NCBI GenBank assembly: GCA_965243565.1
Contig: OZ251571.1
Location: forward strand, 868,001-932,000
DNA from: CBDEVH01 sp965243565
GTDB lineage: Bacteria; Pseudomonadota; Gammaproteobacteria; Tethybacterales; Persebacteraceae
Length of the DNA: 64,000 bases
Direction of reading: 5' to 3'
Shown piece after piece: positions 54,417 through 63,414 of the stretch. The notes beneath the pieces were generated by a model that saw only the letters and a list, made by a program, of their open reading frames with translations, was not told where the DNA came from and ran no database searches. Every line of letters starts with the position of its first letter. The stretch's first letter is position 1. A program made the position numbers and the translations under genes.

Positions 54417-56096
54417 ATGACAACTGATAACAGTAAAACACCGCCACTCTCGGCAGTGGAAATTATTAAGAACAACAGCGATTATCTGCGCGGTAGTATT
54501 TGTAGCGGATTAGCCGAAGAGACCAGCGGCGCAATATTTGAAGACGACACAGTATTGGTAAAATTTCATGGCATATACCAACAAGATGACCGTGACCAGC
54601 GCGATGAACGGGCGCGGCGAAAACTGGAACCAAACTATTCATTTATGCTACGCTTGCGTGTACCCGGCGGCTTGCTAAACGCCGAACAATGGCTTGCTGT
54701 AGATGAAGCAGCAACCACGCTCACCGAAGCCGGCAGTTTGCGGCTCACCACACGCCAAACATTGCAGTTTCACGGCATCCCCAAAGAAAACCTACGCCCA
54801 TTAGTAAAAAAATGCTACCAACAACTGCTGGATTCCATTGCCGCCTGCGGTGATGTTAACCGCAATGTCATGTGTTCTCCACATCCTGACATCTCGCCGT
54901 TGCACCGTCAAGCACATGAAGTTGCTACCGCCATCAGTGAAGCACTACTACCGACAACCCGTGCTTATTTTGAAATTTGGTTAGGCGAAGAACGGCTTGC
55001 CGACTCCACAGCAGACACAAACACCAATGAAACGACAGACCCACTGTATGGCAAACATTATTTACCGCGAAAATTTAAAATCGGCATTGCCGTGCCACCG
55101 TCAAATGATATTGATGTTTATTCGCAAGACATTGGTTTTATCGCCATAGCAGAAAACGGAGAATTACAGGGTTTTAATGTACTTGCTGGCGGCGGCTTAG
55201 CCACCACGCACAGCGATGAACGCACTTATCCGCGCTTAGGCAGCGAAATCGGCTTTTGCACAGTGGCGCAAGCGGTAGAGGTTGCTTGGCACATCGCCGC
55301 TTGGCAACGCGATAATGGAGACCGTAGCGACCGCAAGCAAGCACGGCTAAAATACACAATAGATCGACGTGGTGTGGATGTTTTTGTGCAAGAATTACAG
55401 CAACGGCTAGGGTATTGTTTGCCGCCACCACGCACGGTATCGTTAACATACCGCAGTGATTTATTAGGATGGCAGCAACGAACAGATGGGCTGTGGGACA
55501 TGGGATTGTTTATTGAAAACGGCAGAATTACCGCCGACTCACCGCTACAAAAAGCATTACAACAGATTGCGAAAAAAAACATCTGCCAATTTATGATGAC
55601 GCCAAATCAAAACCTGATGTTAATCGGGCTAAACAATAGCGGCAGAAAAAAAGTACAAACGGCATTGAAAAATATATCCGATATTACCCCATCTTCTGCC
55701 CTGCGCGAAAACTCAATGGCGTGTGTGTCATTTCCAACCTGTCCGCTGGCAATGGCAGAAGCCGAACGTTATCTACCCTCATTAATTACTTTGCTGGAAC
55801 AGGAATTGGAAAAACATCATCTAACAAAAGAAGCGATTAGCATTCGCATGACCGGCTGCCCCAACGGTTGCGCCCGCCCGTATATAGCAGAAATCGGATT
55901 AGTCGGAAAATCGCCCGGGCATTATAATTTATATCTCGGTGCCTCCGCCAATGGCGACCGCATAGGCAAATTAGTCGGCGAAGGATTGACGGAACAGCTA
56001 ATATTAGAAAAAATCAATCCACTACTCGCCACCTACGCTAAAAATAAAAAATCAAATGAATCCTTCGGCGATTTCGTACTGGCAACACTAATATAA
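54417..56096 (+). CDS. cysI: Sulfite reductase hemoprotein beta subunit
   Basis: 559 residues from ATG 54417, 19 bases after cysJ. Two ferredoxin-like/siroheme repeats; the 4Fe-4S and siroheme Cys are in CVSFPTCPLAMAEAERY and MTGCPNGCARPYIAEIG. Six-electron reduction of sulfite to sulfide for cysteine synthesis. The phosphate/sulfite-binding GSLRLTTRQTLQFHGI is present. cysH, cysD and cysN are not in the window. Confidence 0.95.
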   Translation: MTTDNSKTPPLSAVEIIKNNSDYLRGSICSGLAEETSGAIFEDDTVLVKFHGIYQQDDRDQRDERARRKLEPNYSFMLRLRVPGGLLNAEQWLAVDEAATTLTEAGSLRLTTRQTLQFHGIPKENLRPLVKKCYQQLLDSIAACGDVNRNVMCSPHPDISPLHRQAHEVATAISEALLPTTRAYFEIWLGEERLADSTADTNTNETTDPLYGKHYLPRKFKIGIAVPPSNDIDVYSQDIGFIAIAENGELQGFNVLAGGGLATTHSDERTYPRLGSEIGFCTVAQAVEVAWHIAAWQRDNGDRSDRKQARLKYTIDRRGVDVFVQELQQRLGYCLPPPRTVSLTYRSDLLGWQQRTDGLWDMGLFIENGRITADSPLQKALQQIAKKNICQFMMTPNQNLMLIGLNNSGRKKVQTALKNISDITPSSALRENSMACVSFPTCPLAMAEAERYLPSLITLLEQELEKHHLTKEAISIRMTGCPNGCARPYIAEIGLVGKSPGHYNLYLGASANGDRIGKLVGEGLTEQLILEKINPLLATYAKNKKSNESFGDFVLATLI

Positions 56097-56201
56097 CACC
56101 GTAGTAACAAGATTTTTTTCATAGAAGCAATTGTCCCTCGATAGTTCAGTTTGTAGTGCAAGTAACTGAAATTAAAAATTCAAACCTTTAGTTGTAAATG
56201 T

Positions 56202-56222
56202 GAATTATGCAAATATCTCAAT
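56202..56222 (+). repeat. Dispersed motif, copy 3
   Basis: gaattatgcaaatatctcaat, right of cysI. The 56097-56435 gap otherwise has a 13-bp direct repeat (ttgcaaagtgaga at 56385-56397 and 56398-56410) just before the hydrolase fragment. Confidence 0.55.
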
Positions 56223-56435
56223 CTAATTCACCCCGAACGAACTGAGCCATAGAAAATACGACAGTAGCCATCAACCCTATCAGTGTCAATCGCTGGTTTT
56301 ATAGGGTATGTCCAACAACTACACGATATTGACAACCCGTAGGGCAAAATATTGTTAGGTATGCTAGAGTAAAAGCATAAAAGTTTGCAAAGTGAGATTG
56401 CAAAGTGAGATTGCAAAAATCATGAGGGGAGAATT

Positions 56436-56624
56436 ATGACAAAGCAATTAACAAAAGAGATGATTATTAATGGCGACCGTTTATGGGTGTCAATAATGGA
56501 AATGGCAAAAATCGGTCCCGGTATTGCGGGCGGTTGCAACCGTCAAACGCTCTCTGATGACGATGCCACAGGACGGGCACTTTTTCAGCAATGGTGTGGG
56601 CAGAAATTACCGTTGCTGCTGTGA
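56436..56624 (+). pseudogene. 5' fragment of a Zn-dependent ureidopropionase/carbamoylase (HyuC-like)
   Basis: 62 codons from ATG with a strong GAGGGGA Shine-Dalgarno. INGDRLWVSIMEMAKIG, GGCNRQTLSDDDATGRALF and QWCGQ match the N terminus of the M20-family amidase/hydantoinase/carbamoylase group (normally about 400 residues). The frame then ends in LPLLL and TGA; no metal-binding part remains. Probably the last step of reductive pyrimidine breakdown in the ancestor. Confidence 0.7.
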
Positions 56625-56726
56625 CTGGGACGGTTTTCTATGGTAAAATATTTCTATTAGAGATGAAAATATATTTTTAGCATCCCTCTTCTGGCGTTCT
56701 TAAAGCAGAAACAGGAGGAATATAAG

Positions 56727-57731
56727 ATGAAAACATTAACACGAGCAAAAGTAATAAAATCCATGGCAATTATCGGTGCTTTATTACTGACACCAATGAC
56801 TTCTTATGCCGCCGATAAATTTACCTTGCAGCTCAAGTATTTAACACAAGCACAGTTTGCTGGTTATTATGTGGCACAAGACAAAGGCTTTTATGCCGAT
56901 GAAGGCTTGGATGTAGAAATCAAACCCGGCGGTCCCAACATTGCACCGCCGCAAGTTCTTGCGGATGGAGGTGCCGATGTGATTGTCGAATGGATGCCCG
57001 CTGCACTGGCTTCACGCGAAAAAGGGTTGGCACTGGTTAACGTCGCTCAACCGTTCAAATCTTCGGGCATGATGCTTACTTGTCGTAAAGACAGCGGTAT
57101 TAAATCACCCAGTGATTTTCGCGGACGCACGTTGGGCGTATGGTTCTTTGGTAATGAATATCCGTTTTTGTCATGGATGAGTCAGTTGAGAATCCCCACC
57201 GACGGTTCTGACAACGGCGTAACGGTACTCAAGCAAGGTTTTAACATAGATCCCATTTTACAAAAAGAGGCGGACTGCATTTCTACCATGACCTATAACG
57301 AATACTGGCAGATTATTGATGCTGGCTTAGGTGCAGACGAGCTGATTGTTTTTAAATATCAAGACCGAGGCGTAGCAACGCTAGAAGACGGTTTGTATGT
57401 ACTAGAAGAAAATCTAAAAGACAGTGCTTTTAAAGACAAATTGGTAGGCTTTGTGCGTGCTTCGATGAAAGGCTGGAGATGGGCTGAAAGATATCCCAAC
57501 GAGGCGACAGACATTGTGCTAGAAAATGACTTGACGGGTGCCCAAACAAAAAAACACCAGCGGCGTATGATACGTGAAATCAGAAAATTAATGGCGGGTT
57601 CTAACGGATCTTTGGATGAAGAAGATTTTCAACGGACAGTTGACACCTTGCTCGAAGGTGGCTCTACCCCCGTCATTACCGAAGAACCACAAGGTGCTTG
57701 GACTCACGAAATTACTGACGAAGCGTTGTAA
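56727..57731 (+). CDS. ABC substrate-binding protein, NMT1/THI5 family
   Basis: 334 residues with a perfect AGGAGG ahead of the ATG and a signal peptide ending SYAAD. KYLTQAQFAGYYVAQDKGFY and DEGLDVEIKPGG are the family start; the fold is shared with HMP- and pyrimidine-binding proteins. Proteins like this occur in preA/hydantoinase loci, and fragments of two such genes flank it here, so a pyrimidine-related ligand is likely. No permease or ATPase remains nearby, so it may be an orphan. Confidence 0.8.
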   Translation: MKTLTRAKVIKSMAIIGALLLTPMTSYAADKFTLQLKYLTQAQFAGYYVAQDKGFYADEGLDVEIKPGGPNIAPPQVLADGGADVIVEWMPAALASREKGLALVNVAQPFKSSGMMLTCRKDSGIKSPSDFRGRTLGVWFFGNEYPFLSWMSQLRIPTDGSDNGVTVLKQGFNIDPILQKEADCISTMTYNEYWQIIDAGLGADELIVFKYQDRGVATLEDGLYVLEENLKDSAFKDKLVGFVRASMKGWRWAERYPNEATDIVLENDLTGAQTKKHQRRMIREIRKLMAGSNGSLDEEDFQRTVDTLLEGGSTPVITEEPQGAWTHEITDEAL

Positions 57732-57845
57732 CATGACTGTAGCATATTGCCTTGAGTTGGCAAGCCTCATCAAAAAAATAGTGATGACAGATAAGGGAAA
57801 ATGACTGTATTGTGAATAAAAACCAATACAAAGACGGCATTCTAG

Positions 57846-58121
57846 CGGAACGTTTATCTGATCATTGAATGCGGGCGTTGTCATATTGCTTGCGAAGACA
57901 CTTCACATCAAGCCATTACCAACCAAATAAACGGCGTACGGCGTTTTGAGGTGATAGAAGAAGAATGCGTGGGTTGTAATTTATGTGTTAATGTTTGTCC
58001 TGTAGAAAATTGTATCACCATGGAAACGTTGCCACCTGGTGCTGTTGATAAACGTACTGGTGCCACAGTATTAGCGGAATTTGCCGACTGGACTACACAC
58101 CCAACTAATCCTTCAGCATAA
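57846..58121 (+). pseudogene. preA: 3' fragment of preA (dihydropyrimidine dehydrogenase)
   Basis: The frame from 57846 to TAA at 58121 reads LIIECGRCHIACEDTSHQAI, then EECVGCNLCVNVCPVENC and ADWTTHPTNPSA. This is the C-terminal two-[4Fe-4S] ferredoxin domain of PreA. The flavin barrel (about 320 residues) is missing and the first cluster Cys is replaced by Ile at the break. No start codon or Shine-Dalgarno is apparent; not expected to function. Confidence 0.8.
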
Positions 58122-58142
58122 GAATAATGCTGAAGAAAAATA

Positions 58143-58495
58143 ATGAAAATAATAATGTTAATGTTAACATTGTCTGGGTGCGTTCCAGTTCTAATAACTG
58201 TACCACCACCAGATATTACTATCAGCCCTGATGAATTTAATGAGACAACGATAGTAAGAATGTCGCCAAAAGGTGCTATTGTTATTCTCCTATCGATTAT
58301 GGACTATCAGCAGGACTAGGATTTGAGTACAATACCTTTCTATCCAGATTCTATTGTGGTTATATTAGGGGCTACCGATATAAGATCATTTAGCAATTTT
58401 GACGTTAAGATTGATGGTAAAGTTTATCAATATATCGTTAGAAAAAATGTACGCATTTTGCTTTGGTTTGTAAAATTGCTGCAATTAATTTATTG
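58143..58495 (+). pseudogene. Broken small lipoprotein gene
   Basis: ATG 58143 opens MKIIMLMLTLSGCVP, a lipoprotein signal with lipobox LSGC, then DITISPDEFNETTIVRMSP. The frame stops at TAG 58317-58319 but reopens as PDSIVVILGATDIRSF and FDVKIDGKVYQY to a stop near 58497. A second frame across 58283-58345 reads CYCYSPIDYGLSAGLGFEYN, so two indels probably surround it. Family not recognised. Confidence 0.55.
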
Positions 58496-58499
58496 AGAT

Positions 58500-58520
58500 G
58501 AATTATGCAAAGGTCTAAAT
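58500..58520 (+). repeat. Dispersed motif, copy 4
   Basis: gaattatgcaaaggtctaaat, between the broken lipoprotein and lysS. Confidence 0.6.
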
Positions 58521-58535
58521 TATATTAAAAAAGCA

Positions 58536-58567
58536 GTAAAAATCGATAGGTGCAAAAACTTTTTGCA
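58536..58567 (+). repeat. 23-bp motif (inverted copy of 50872-50894) plus palindrome
   Basis: 58536-58558 is the reverse complement of 50872-50894 with one mismatch. Its end forms the palindrome TGCAAAAACTTTTTGCA (58551-58567). Confidence 0.55.
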
Positions 58568-58609
58568 GTAGTACGGTCTATGATAATAATGCAATGATAG
58601 AATCCACTT

Positions 58610-60094
58610 ATGTCAGAATCAATACACACCCTTAGGCGTCAGCATCTAGAACAATTAAGAAAAGAAGGCAACCCCTTCCCTAACGATTTTAAACGGGATA
58701 ATACCACTGGTAATTTGTTAGCGCAATACGGTGAAAATTCACGCGAAGAACTTGAAGATTTAAACGCCACTGCTAAAATTGGCGGGCGTTTAATGTTGCA
58801 CCGCCGTATGGGCAAGGCATCTTTTTTTACCATTCAAGATATGGCAGGCAGAATACAAATCTATGCTGGTAAAGCAACTTTGGGTGATGATGAGTTTGCA
58901 AAAACTGATGCTTTGGATATTGGCGATATTATCGCTTGTGAAGGCACCATTTTTAAAACAAAGACAGGCGAATTAACATTGCGTGCCAATGTGGTTCGTT
59001 TGCTTACAAAATCCCTGCATCCTCTTCCTGATAAGTTTCATGGTTTGACTGATGTTGACGTGCGTTATCGGCAGCGGTATGTGTCGTTAATGGTTAATCA
59101 AGAAGAACAAGAGATATTTAGATGTCGTGCAGAGACCATTCGTTATATTCGGAATTATTTTCATACAAGAGGCTATTTAGAAGTCGAAACACCTGTTTTG
59201 CAAGCGATTCCCGGAGGGGCGGCGGCACGTCCATTTGTAACACATTACAACGCACTGGATGATAATTTTTATCTGCGTATTGCACAGGAGTTGTACATTA
59301 AACGCTTATTGGTAGCTGGTTTTGACAAAGTCTTTGAGTTAAATAAAAATTTTAGAAACGAAGGAACATCACCTAGGCATAATCCTGAATTTACGATGCT
59401 TGAATTTAACGCCGCTTATCAAGATTATGAAGATTTTATAAATGTAACCGAGGATTTACTTCACGGTTTGGTTGTGCAAATAACTGGTAATGAAGTTATC
59501 AATTATCAAGGAAAAGAAATCTCATTTAAACGCCCGTTTGCTCGTCTTTCGCCTGCCCAAGCCATTGCCGAGCAATATCCTGAATGGTCGGTAGAGCAGT
59601 TGCAAGATGCTGCGTTTTTAAGCCAAGCCATTCTAAAATACGCAGGCAGTAAAGTGCAAAATATAGACAAAATGAGCGTTGGCGAATTGCAATTATTGTT
59701 ATTTGAAAAATGTGCCGAGCATCATTTAATTCAACCTACTTTTTTAATTGACTACCCTGCCGAATCATCCCCTTTGGCAAGACGTAGAGATGGTGCACCT
59801 TCTATTGCGGATCGCTTTGAACTATTTATTGCAGGGCGCGAATTGGTCAATGGTTTTTCTGAACTCAATGATCCTGATTTGCAATCTGAATTGTTTAGAA
59901 AGCAGGCACAGCAACAAGCAGACGGCGATGAAGAAGCGATGTTTTATGATGCCGATTATATTAATGCACTAGAATACGGTTTGCCACCCAATGCTGGTGG
60001 CGGTATTGGTATCGATCGCTTGGTTATGTTGCTAACCGATCAAGCGTCGATTCGTGATGTTATATTATTTCCGCAACTAAAATCTAAAAAATAA
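58610..60094 (+). CDS. lysS: Lysyl-tRNA synthetase, class II
   Basis: 494 residues. N-terminal OB-fold anticodon-binding domain (GRLMLHRRMGKASFFTIQD), motif 2 FRNEGTSPRHNPEFTMLE and motif 3 GGGIGIDRLVMLLT. Charges tRNA-Lys. No prfB precedes it in the window. Ends convergent to rluB with a hairpin between them. Confidence 0.96.
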   Translation: MSESIHTLRRQHLEQLRKEGNPFPNDFKRDNTTGNLLAQYGENSREELEDLNATAKIGGRLMLHRRMGKASFFTIQDMAGRIQIYAGKATLGDDEFAKTDALDIGDIIACEGTIFKTKTGELTLRANVVRLLTKSLHPLPDKFHGLTDVDVRYRQRYVSLMVNQEEQEIFRCRAETIRYIRNYFHTRGYLEVETPVLQAIPGGAAARPFVTHYNALDDNFYLRIAQELYIKRLLVAGFDKVFELNKNFRNEGTSPRHNPEFTMLEFNAAYQDYEDFINVTEDLLHGLVVQITGNEVINYQGKEISFKRPFARLSPAQAIAEQYPEWSVEQLQDAAFLSQAILKYAGSKVQNIDKMSVGELQLLLFEKCAEHHLIQPTFLIDYPAESSPLARRRDGAPSIADRFELFIAGRELVNGFSELNDPDLQSELFRKQAQQQADGDEEAMFYDADYINALEYGLPPNAGGGIGIDRLVMLLTDQASIRDVILFPQLKSKK

Positions 60095-60107
60095 CGATTT
60101 TCGTTAT

Positions 60108-60144
60108 ATTACGTTACCCTTGCTTATCGCAGGGATAACGTAAT
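60108..60144. terminator. Hairpin between convergent lysS and rluB
   Basis: ATTACGTTACCCT (60108-60120) pairs with AGGGATAACGTAAT (60131-60144), 13 pairs with one bulged A. Short T-rich stretches exist on either side but no clean run, so a bidirectional terminator is likely but not certain. Confidence 0.6.
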
Positions 60145-60162
60145 ACGTAAAATAGTACTTAC

Positions 60163-62790
60163 TTATTTTTGCTCGGTATTATTAAGATAGAGTTCGCGAC
60201 ATTCACCTGGGTTTAATTTTTCAGGTAAGTGAAAACTGCCAAACCGTACCCGAATCAAACGACTGATGCCTATATCATAATGCTCGAATATACGACGGAC
60301 GATTCTATTTTTGCCTTCGTTTAATATTATTCGATACCAAGAGTTTACGCCTTCGCCTTCAATTTCTAATTTAAAATGAGACGGGCGTATAAGGTCTTTT
60401 CCTTCTAAAACCAAGCCGTTTTCTAAAATATCAGCGATACTACTTTCATCTAACGCTCTATCTGCACGAATGCGGTATTCTCTTTCATAGCCATTAGATG
60501 GATGTGAATATTGATGTACCCAATCGCCATTGGTTGAAAATAATAGTAGCCCTTCTGTTGCAACATCCAAACGCCCAACGCTCATCCAACGTCCGTTGTC
60601 TAATGTGGGTAAGTCTTCAAAAACAGTATCAATTCCGTCGCTTTCGACAATTTTTCCGACGGGCTTGTAATAAGCCAACCATCTGTCTGGAATGTCTTGC
60701 ACTGTGATTACTTTATCGTTGACGAGAACTTTATCGGTCGGTGTGACGCGTTGTCCTACCGTTGCGATTTCACCGTTGACTGTGACTACACCAGATTCTA
60801 TGAGTGTTTCCATTTTTCGCCGTGAACCCAAACCGGCAGTGGCAAGCATTTTTTGCAATTTTTCATCATTGTTCTTAGGTGCATTATCTACGTGAGGTCC
60901 GTTATTTAAATTAACCCATTTGCTGATTGTTTTTTCTTGAGATGGTTTTTTATCTGATTGCTCTCTATTATCGGAAAAATGAGGTTTATCATTGTCGCCT
61001 CGATCTGGTCTATCACCTCCGTTGTCAGAAAAACGGGGCTGGGCTGGGCGATCTTCATAGGGGCGATTACCACCGCCACTGTCTTTATCTGAAAATTTTG
61101 GTTTATCACCATCGCCAACTGGTCTGCCACCGCCTGATGGTCTATCTCCATATGATGGTCTATCTCCATATGATGGTCTGCCGCCGCCTGATGGTCTATC
61201 TCCATATGATGATCTGCCGCCGCCTGATGGTCTATCTCCAAATGGTGGTCTGCCACCGCCTGATGGTCTATCTCCATAAGATGGTCTGCCGCCGCCTGAT
61301 GGTCTATCTCCATAAGATGGTCTGCCGCCGCCTGATGGTCTATCTCCATATGATGGTCTGCCACCGCCTGATGGTCTATCTCCATATGATGGTCTGCCAC
61401 CGCCTGATGGTCTATCTCCATAAGATGGTCTGCCACCGCCTGATGGTCTATCTCCATAAGATGGTCTGCCGCCGCCTGATGGTCTATCTCCACGAGATGG
61501 TCTGCCGCCGCCTGATGGTCTATCTCCATATGATGGTCTGCCACCGCCTGATGGTCTATCTCCATAAGATGGTCTGCCTCCGCCTGATGGTCTATCTCCA
61601 TATGATGGTCTGCCACCGCCTGATGGTCTATCTCCATAAGATGGTCTGCCACCGCCTGATGGTCTATCTCCATATGATGGTCTGCCACCGCCTGATGGTC
61701 TATCTCCATAAGATGGTCTGCCGCCGCCTGATGGTCTATCTCCATATGATGGTCTGCCGCCGCCTGATGGTCTATCTCCATATGATGGTCTGCCACCGCC
61801 TGATGGTCTATCTCCATATGATGGTCTGCCGCCGCCTGATGGTCTATCTCCATAAGATGGTCTGCCGCCGCCTGATGGTCTATCTCCATATGATGGTCTG
61901 CCACCGCCTGATGGTCTATCTCCATAAGATGGTCTGCCGCCGCCTGATGGTCTATCTCCATATGATGGTCTGCCTCCGCCTGATGGTCTATCTCCATATA
62001 ATGGTCTGCCGCCGCCTGATGGTCTATCTCCATATGATGGTCTGCCTCCGCCTGATGGTCTATCTCCATATGATGGTCTGCCACCGCCTGATGGTCTATC
62101 TCCATAAGATGGTCTGCCTCCGCCTGATGGTCTGCCACCGCCTGATGGTCTATCTCCATAAGATGGTCTGCCGCCGCCTGATGGTCTATCTCCATATGAT
62201 GGTCTGCCGCCGCCTGATGGTCTATCTCCATGAGATGGTCTGCCACCACCTGATGGTCTATCTCCATGAGATGGTCTGCCACCGCCTGATGGTCTATCTC
62301 CATAAGATGGTCTGCCACCGCCTGATGGTCTATCTCCATAAGATGGTCTGCCGCCGCCTGATGGTCTATCTCCATATGATGGTCTGCCACCGCCTGATGG
62401 TCTATCTCCATAAGATGGTCTGCCGCCGCCTGATGGTCTATCTCCATGAGATGGTCTGCCACCGCCTGATGGTCTATCTCCATAAGATGGTCTGCCGCCG
62501 CCTGATGGTCTATCTCCATAAGATGGTCTGCCACCGCCTGATGGTCTATCTCCATATGATGGTCTGCCACCGCCTGATGGTCTATCTCCATATGATGGTC
62601 TGCCACCACCTGATGGTCTATCTCCAAATGGTGGTCTGCCGAATCTTGGTCTGTCGCCTGATGAGGCTTTGTCAAAGTCGCTGCGCGGTCTATCGCTTGT
62701 TTTGTTGTGTCGTGAGGAATCGTTAGATGTATTTTTTACGTCGGCAGAATTGGTTGATTGAGATTTTGTCTCGTCTTTTTGTGGTGTCAT
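60163..62790 (-). CDS. rluB: 23S rRNA pseudouridine synthase RluB-like with giant repeat N terminus
   Basis: 875 residues. The C-terminal part (about 630-875) is a normal RluB: S4 RNA-binding domain (EKLQKMLATAGLGSRRKMET) and catalytic Asp in VGRLDVATEGLLLFS, modifying 23S U2605 in E. coli. The N-terminal part holds about 40 copies of a 12-residue unit RPSYGDRPSGGG, predicted disordered and very basic, similar in feel to RGG-type RNA-binding tails. Most RluB proteins are about 250-330 residues, some with a modest basic tail. The frame is intact through every repeat, which implies selection. scpB lies upstream, the usual neighbour. Confidence 0.9.
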   Translation of the reverse strand: MTPQKDETKSQSTNSADVKNTSNDSSRHNKTSDRPRSDFDKASSGDRPRFGRPPFGDRPSGGGRPSYGDRPSGGGRPSYGDRPSGGGRPSYGDRPSGGGRPSYGDRPSGGGRPSHGDRPSGGGRPSYGDRPSGGGRPSYGDRPSGGGRPSYGDRPSGGGRPSYGDRPSGGGRPSHGDRPSGGGRPSHGDRPSGGGRPSYGDRPSGGGRPSYGDRPSGGGRPSGGGRPSYGDRPSGGGRPSYGDRPSGGGRPSYGDRPSGGGRPLYGDRPSGGGRPSYGDRPSGGGRPSYGDRPSGGGRPSYGDRPSGGGRPSYGDRPSGGGRPSYGDRPSGGGRPSYGDRPSGGGRPSYGDRPSGGGRPSYGDRPSGGGRPSYGDRPSGGGRPSYGDRPSGGGRPSYGDRPSGGGRPSYGDRPSGGGRPSYGDRPSGGGRPSRGDRPSGGGRPSYGDRPSGGGRPSYGDRPSGGGRPSYGDRPSGGGRPSYGDRPSGGGRPSYGDRPSGGGRPSYGDRPSGGGRPPFGDRPSGGGRSSYGDRPSGGGRPSYGDRPSYGDRPSGGGRPVGDGDKPKFSDKDSGGGNRPYEDRPAQPRFSDNGGDRPDRGDNDKPHFSDNREQSDKKPSQEKTISKWVNLNNGPHVDNAPKNNDEKLQKMLATAGLGSRRKMETLIESGVVTVNGEIATVGQRVTPTDKVLVNDKVITVQDIPDRWLAYYKPVGKIVESDGIDTVFEDLPTLDNGRWMSVGRLDVATEGLLLFSTNGDWVHQYSHPSNGYEREYRIRADRALDESSIADILENGLVLEGKDLIRPSHFKLEIEGEGVNSWYRIILNEGKNRIVRRIFEHYDIGISRLIRVRFGSFHLPEKLNPGECRELYLNNTEQK
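61125..62640 (-). repeat. About 40 tandem 36-bp units within rluB
   Basis: The unit on the plus strand is tgatggtctatctccata followed by agatggtctgccaccgcc, with silent changes in the Gly codons and Tyr/His/Arg/Phe swaps at one position. Two irregular units occur: one shortened (RPSGGGRPSGGG near 62130) and one without GGG (RPSYGDRPSYGD near 61150). As 36 is a multiple of three, all frames stay open and give false long frames on both strands. Confidence 0.95.
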
Positions 62791-62844
62791 TATTGTGTTT
62801 CGGTTAGGTGAGAGGTGCTACATAAAGCAATGAATAAGTGTTTT

Positions 62845-63414
62845 TCATTCTGCTACGGTAGTGTTTGTGTTTTCGTTAATGATGTCATCTAGGTTTTCTA
62901 GCGTGGGTAGTTCGTCAAATGATATTAACCCTAGATCATCTAATAGTGTTTTTGTTGTTGCGTATAGTGTTGGTCTTCCCGGCGTTGGTTTTTGCCCGAC
63001 TGCCTCGATCCAATGGAGCTCTTCTAAAAAGCTAATTTGTGAGTTAGAAACGGCAATGCCGCGTAGTTTTTCTATATCGCCGCGCGTAACGGGCTGTTGA
63101 TAGATGATGATTGAGAGGACTTCGAGCATAGAGCGAGAGAATTTAGGCGGGCGTTGTGGGTTTAATCGCCTTAAGTATGGCTGGTAATCGGCATGGCTGA
63201 TTAATTGATATCCCCCTGCACTTTCGATTAATTTAAAAGCCCTGTTTTGCCATGTTGTTTGTAAATTTTTAATCGCTTGGCGTATGTTGTCATTATCTAT
63301 ATCTTCGTCATCAATAATCTTTTTAAAGGAGTTTATGGTTAATGGTTCATTGGCAACCAATAAACTTAGTTCAATAACGTTTTCAATTAAGCTGAGGTTG
63401 GGTTTTTCGCTCAT
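62845..63414 (-). CDS. scpB: Segregation and condensation protein B
   Basis: 189 residues, two winged-helix domains (SRSMLEVLSIIIYQQPVTRGDIEKLRG region; GRPTLYATTKTLLDDLGL near the end). Partner of ScpA and SMC in chromosome condensation. Its ATG overlaps the scpA stop (ATGA, 63411-63414). rluB follows after 54 bases. Confidence 0.93.
   Translation of the reverse strand: MSEKPNLSLIENVIELSLLVANEPLTINSFKKIIDDEDIDNDNIRQAIKNLQTTWQNRAFKLIESAGGYQLISHADYQPYLRRLNPQRPPKFSRSMLEVLSIIIYQQPVTRGDIEKLRGIAVSNSQISFLEELHWIEAVGQKPTPGRPTLYATTKTLLDDLGLISFDELPTLENLDDIINENTNTTVAE

Noticed and set aside
60927..62726. A 599-codon open frame on the plus strand and a 589-codon frame in another minus frame over the rluB repeats
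   Set aside because: The 36-bp period keeps every frame open; only the rluB frame joins a real domain and the other frames are monotonous artefacts.
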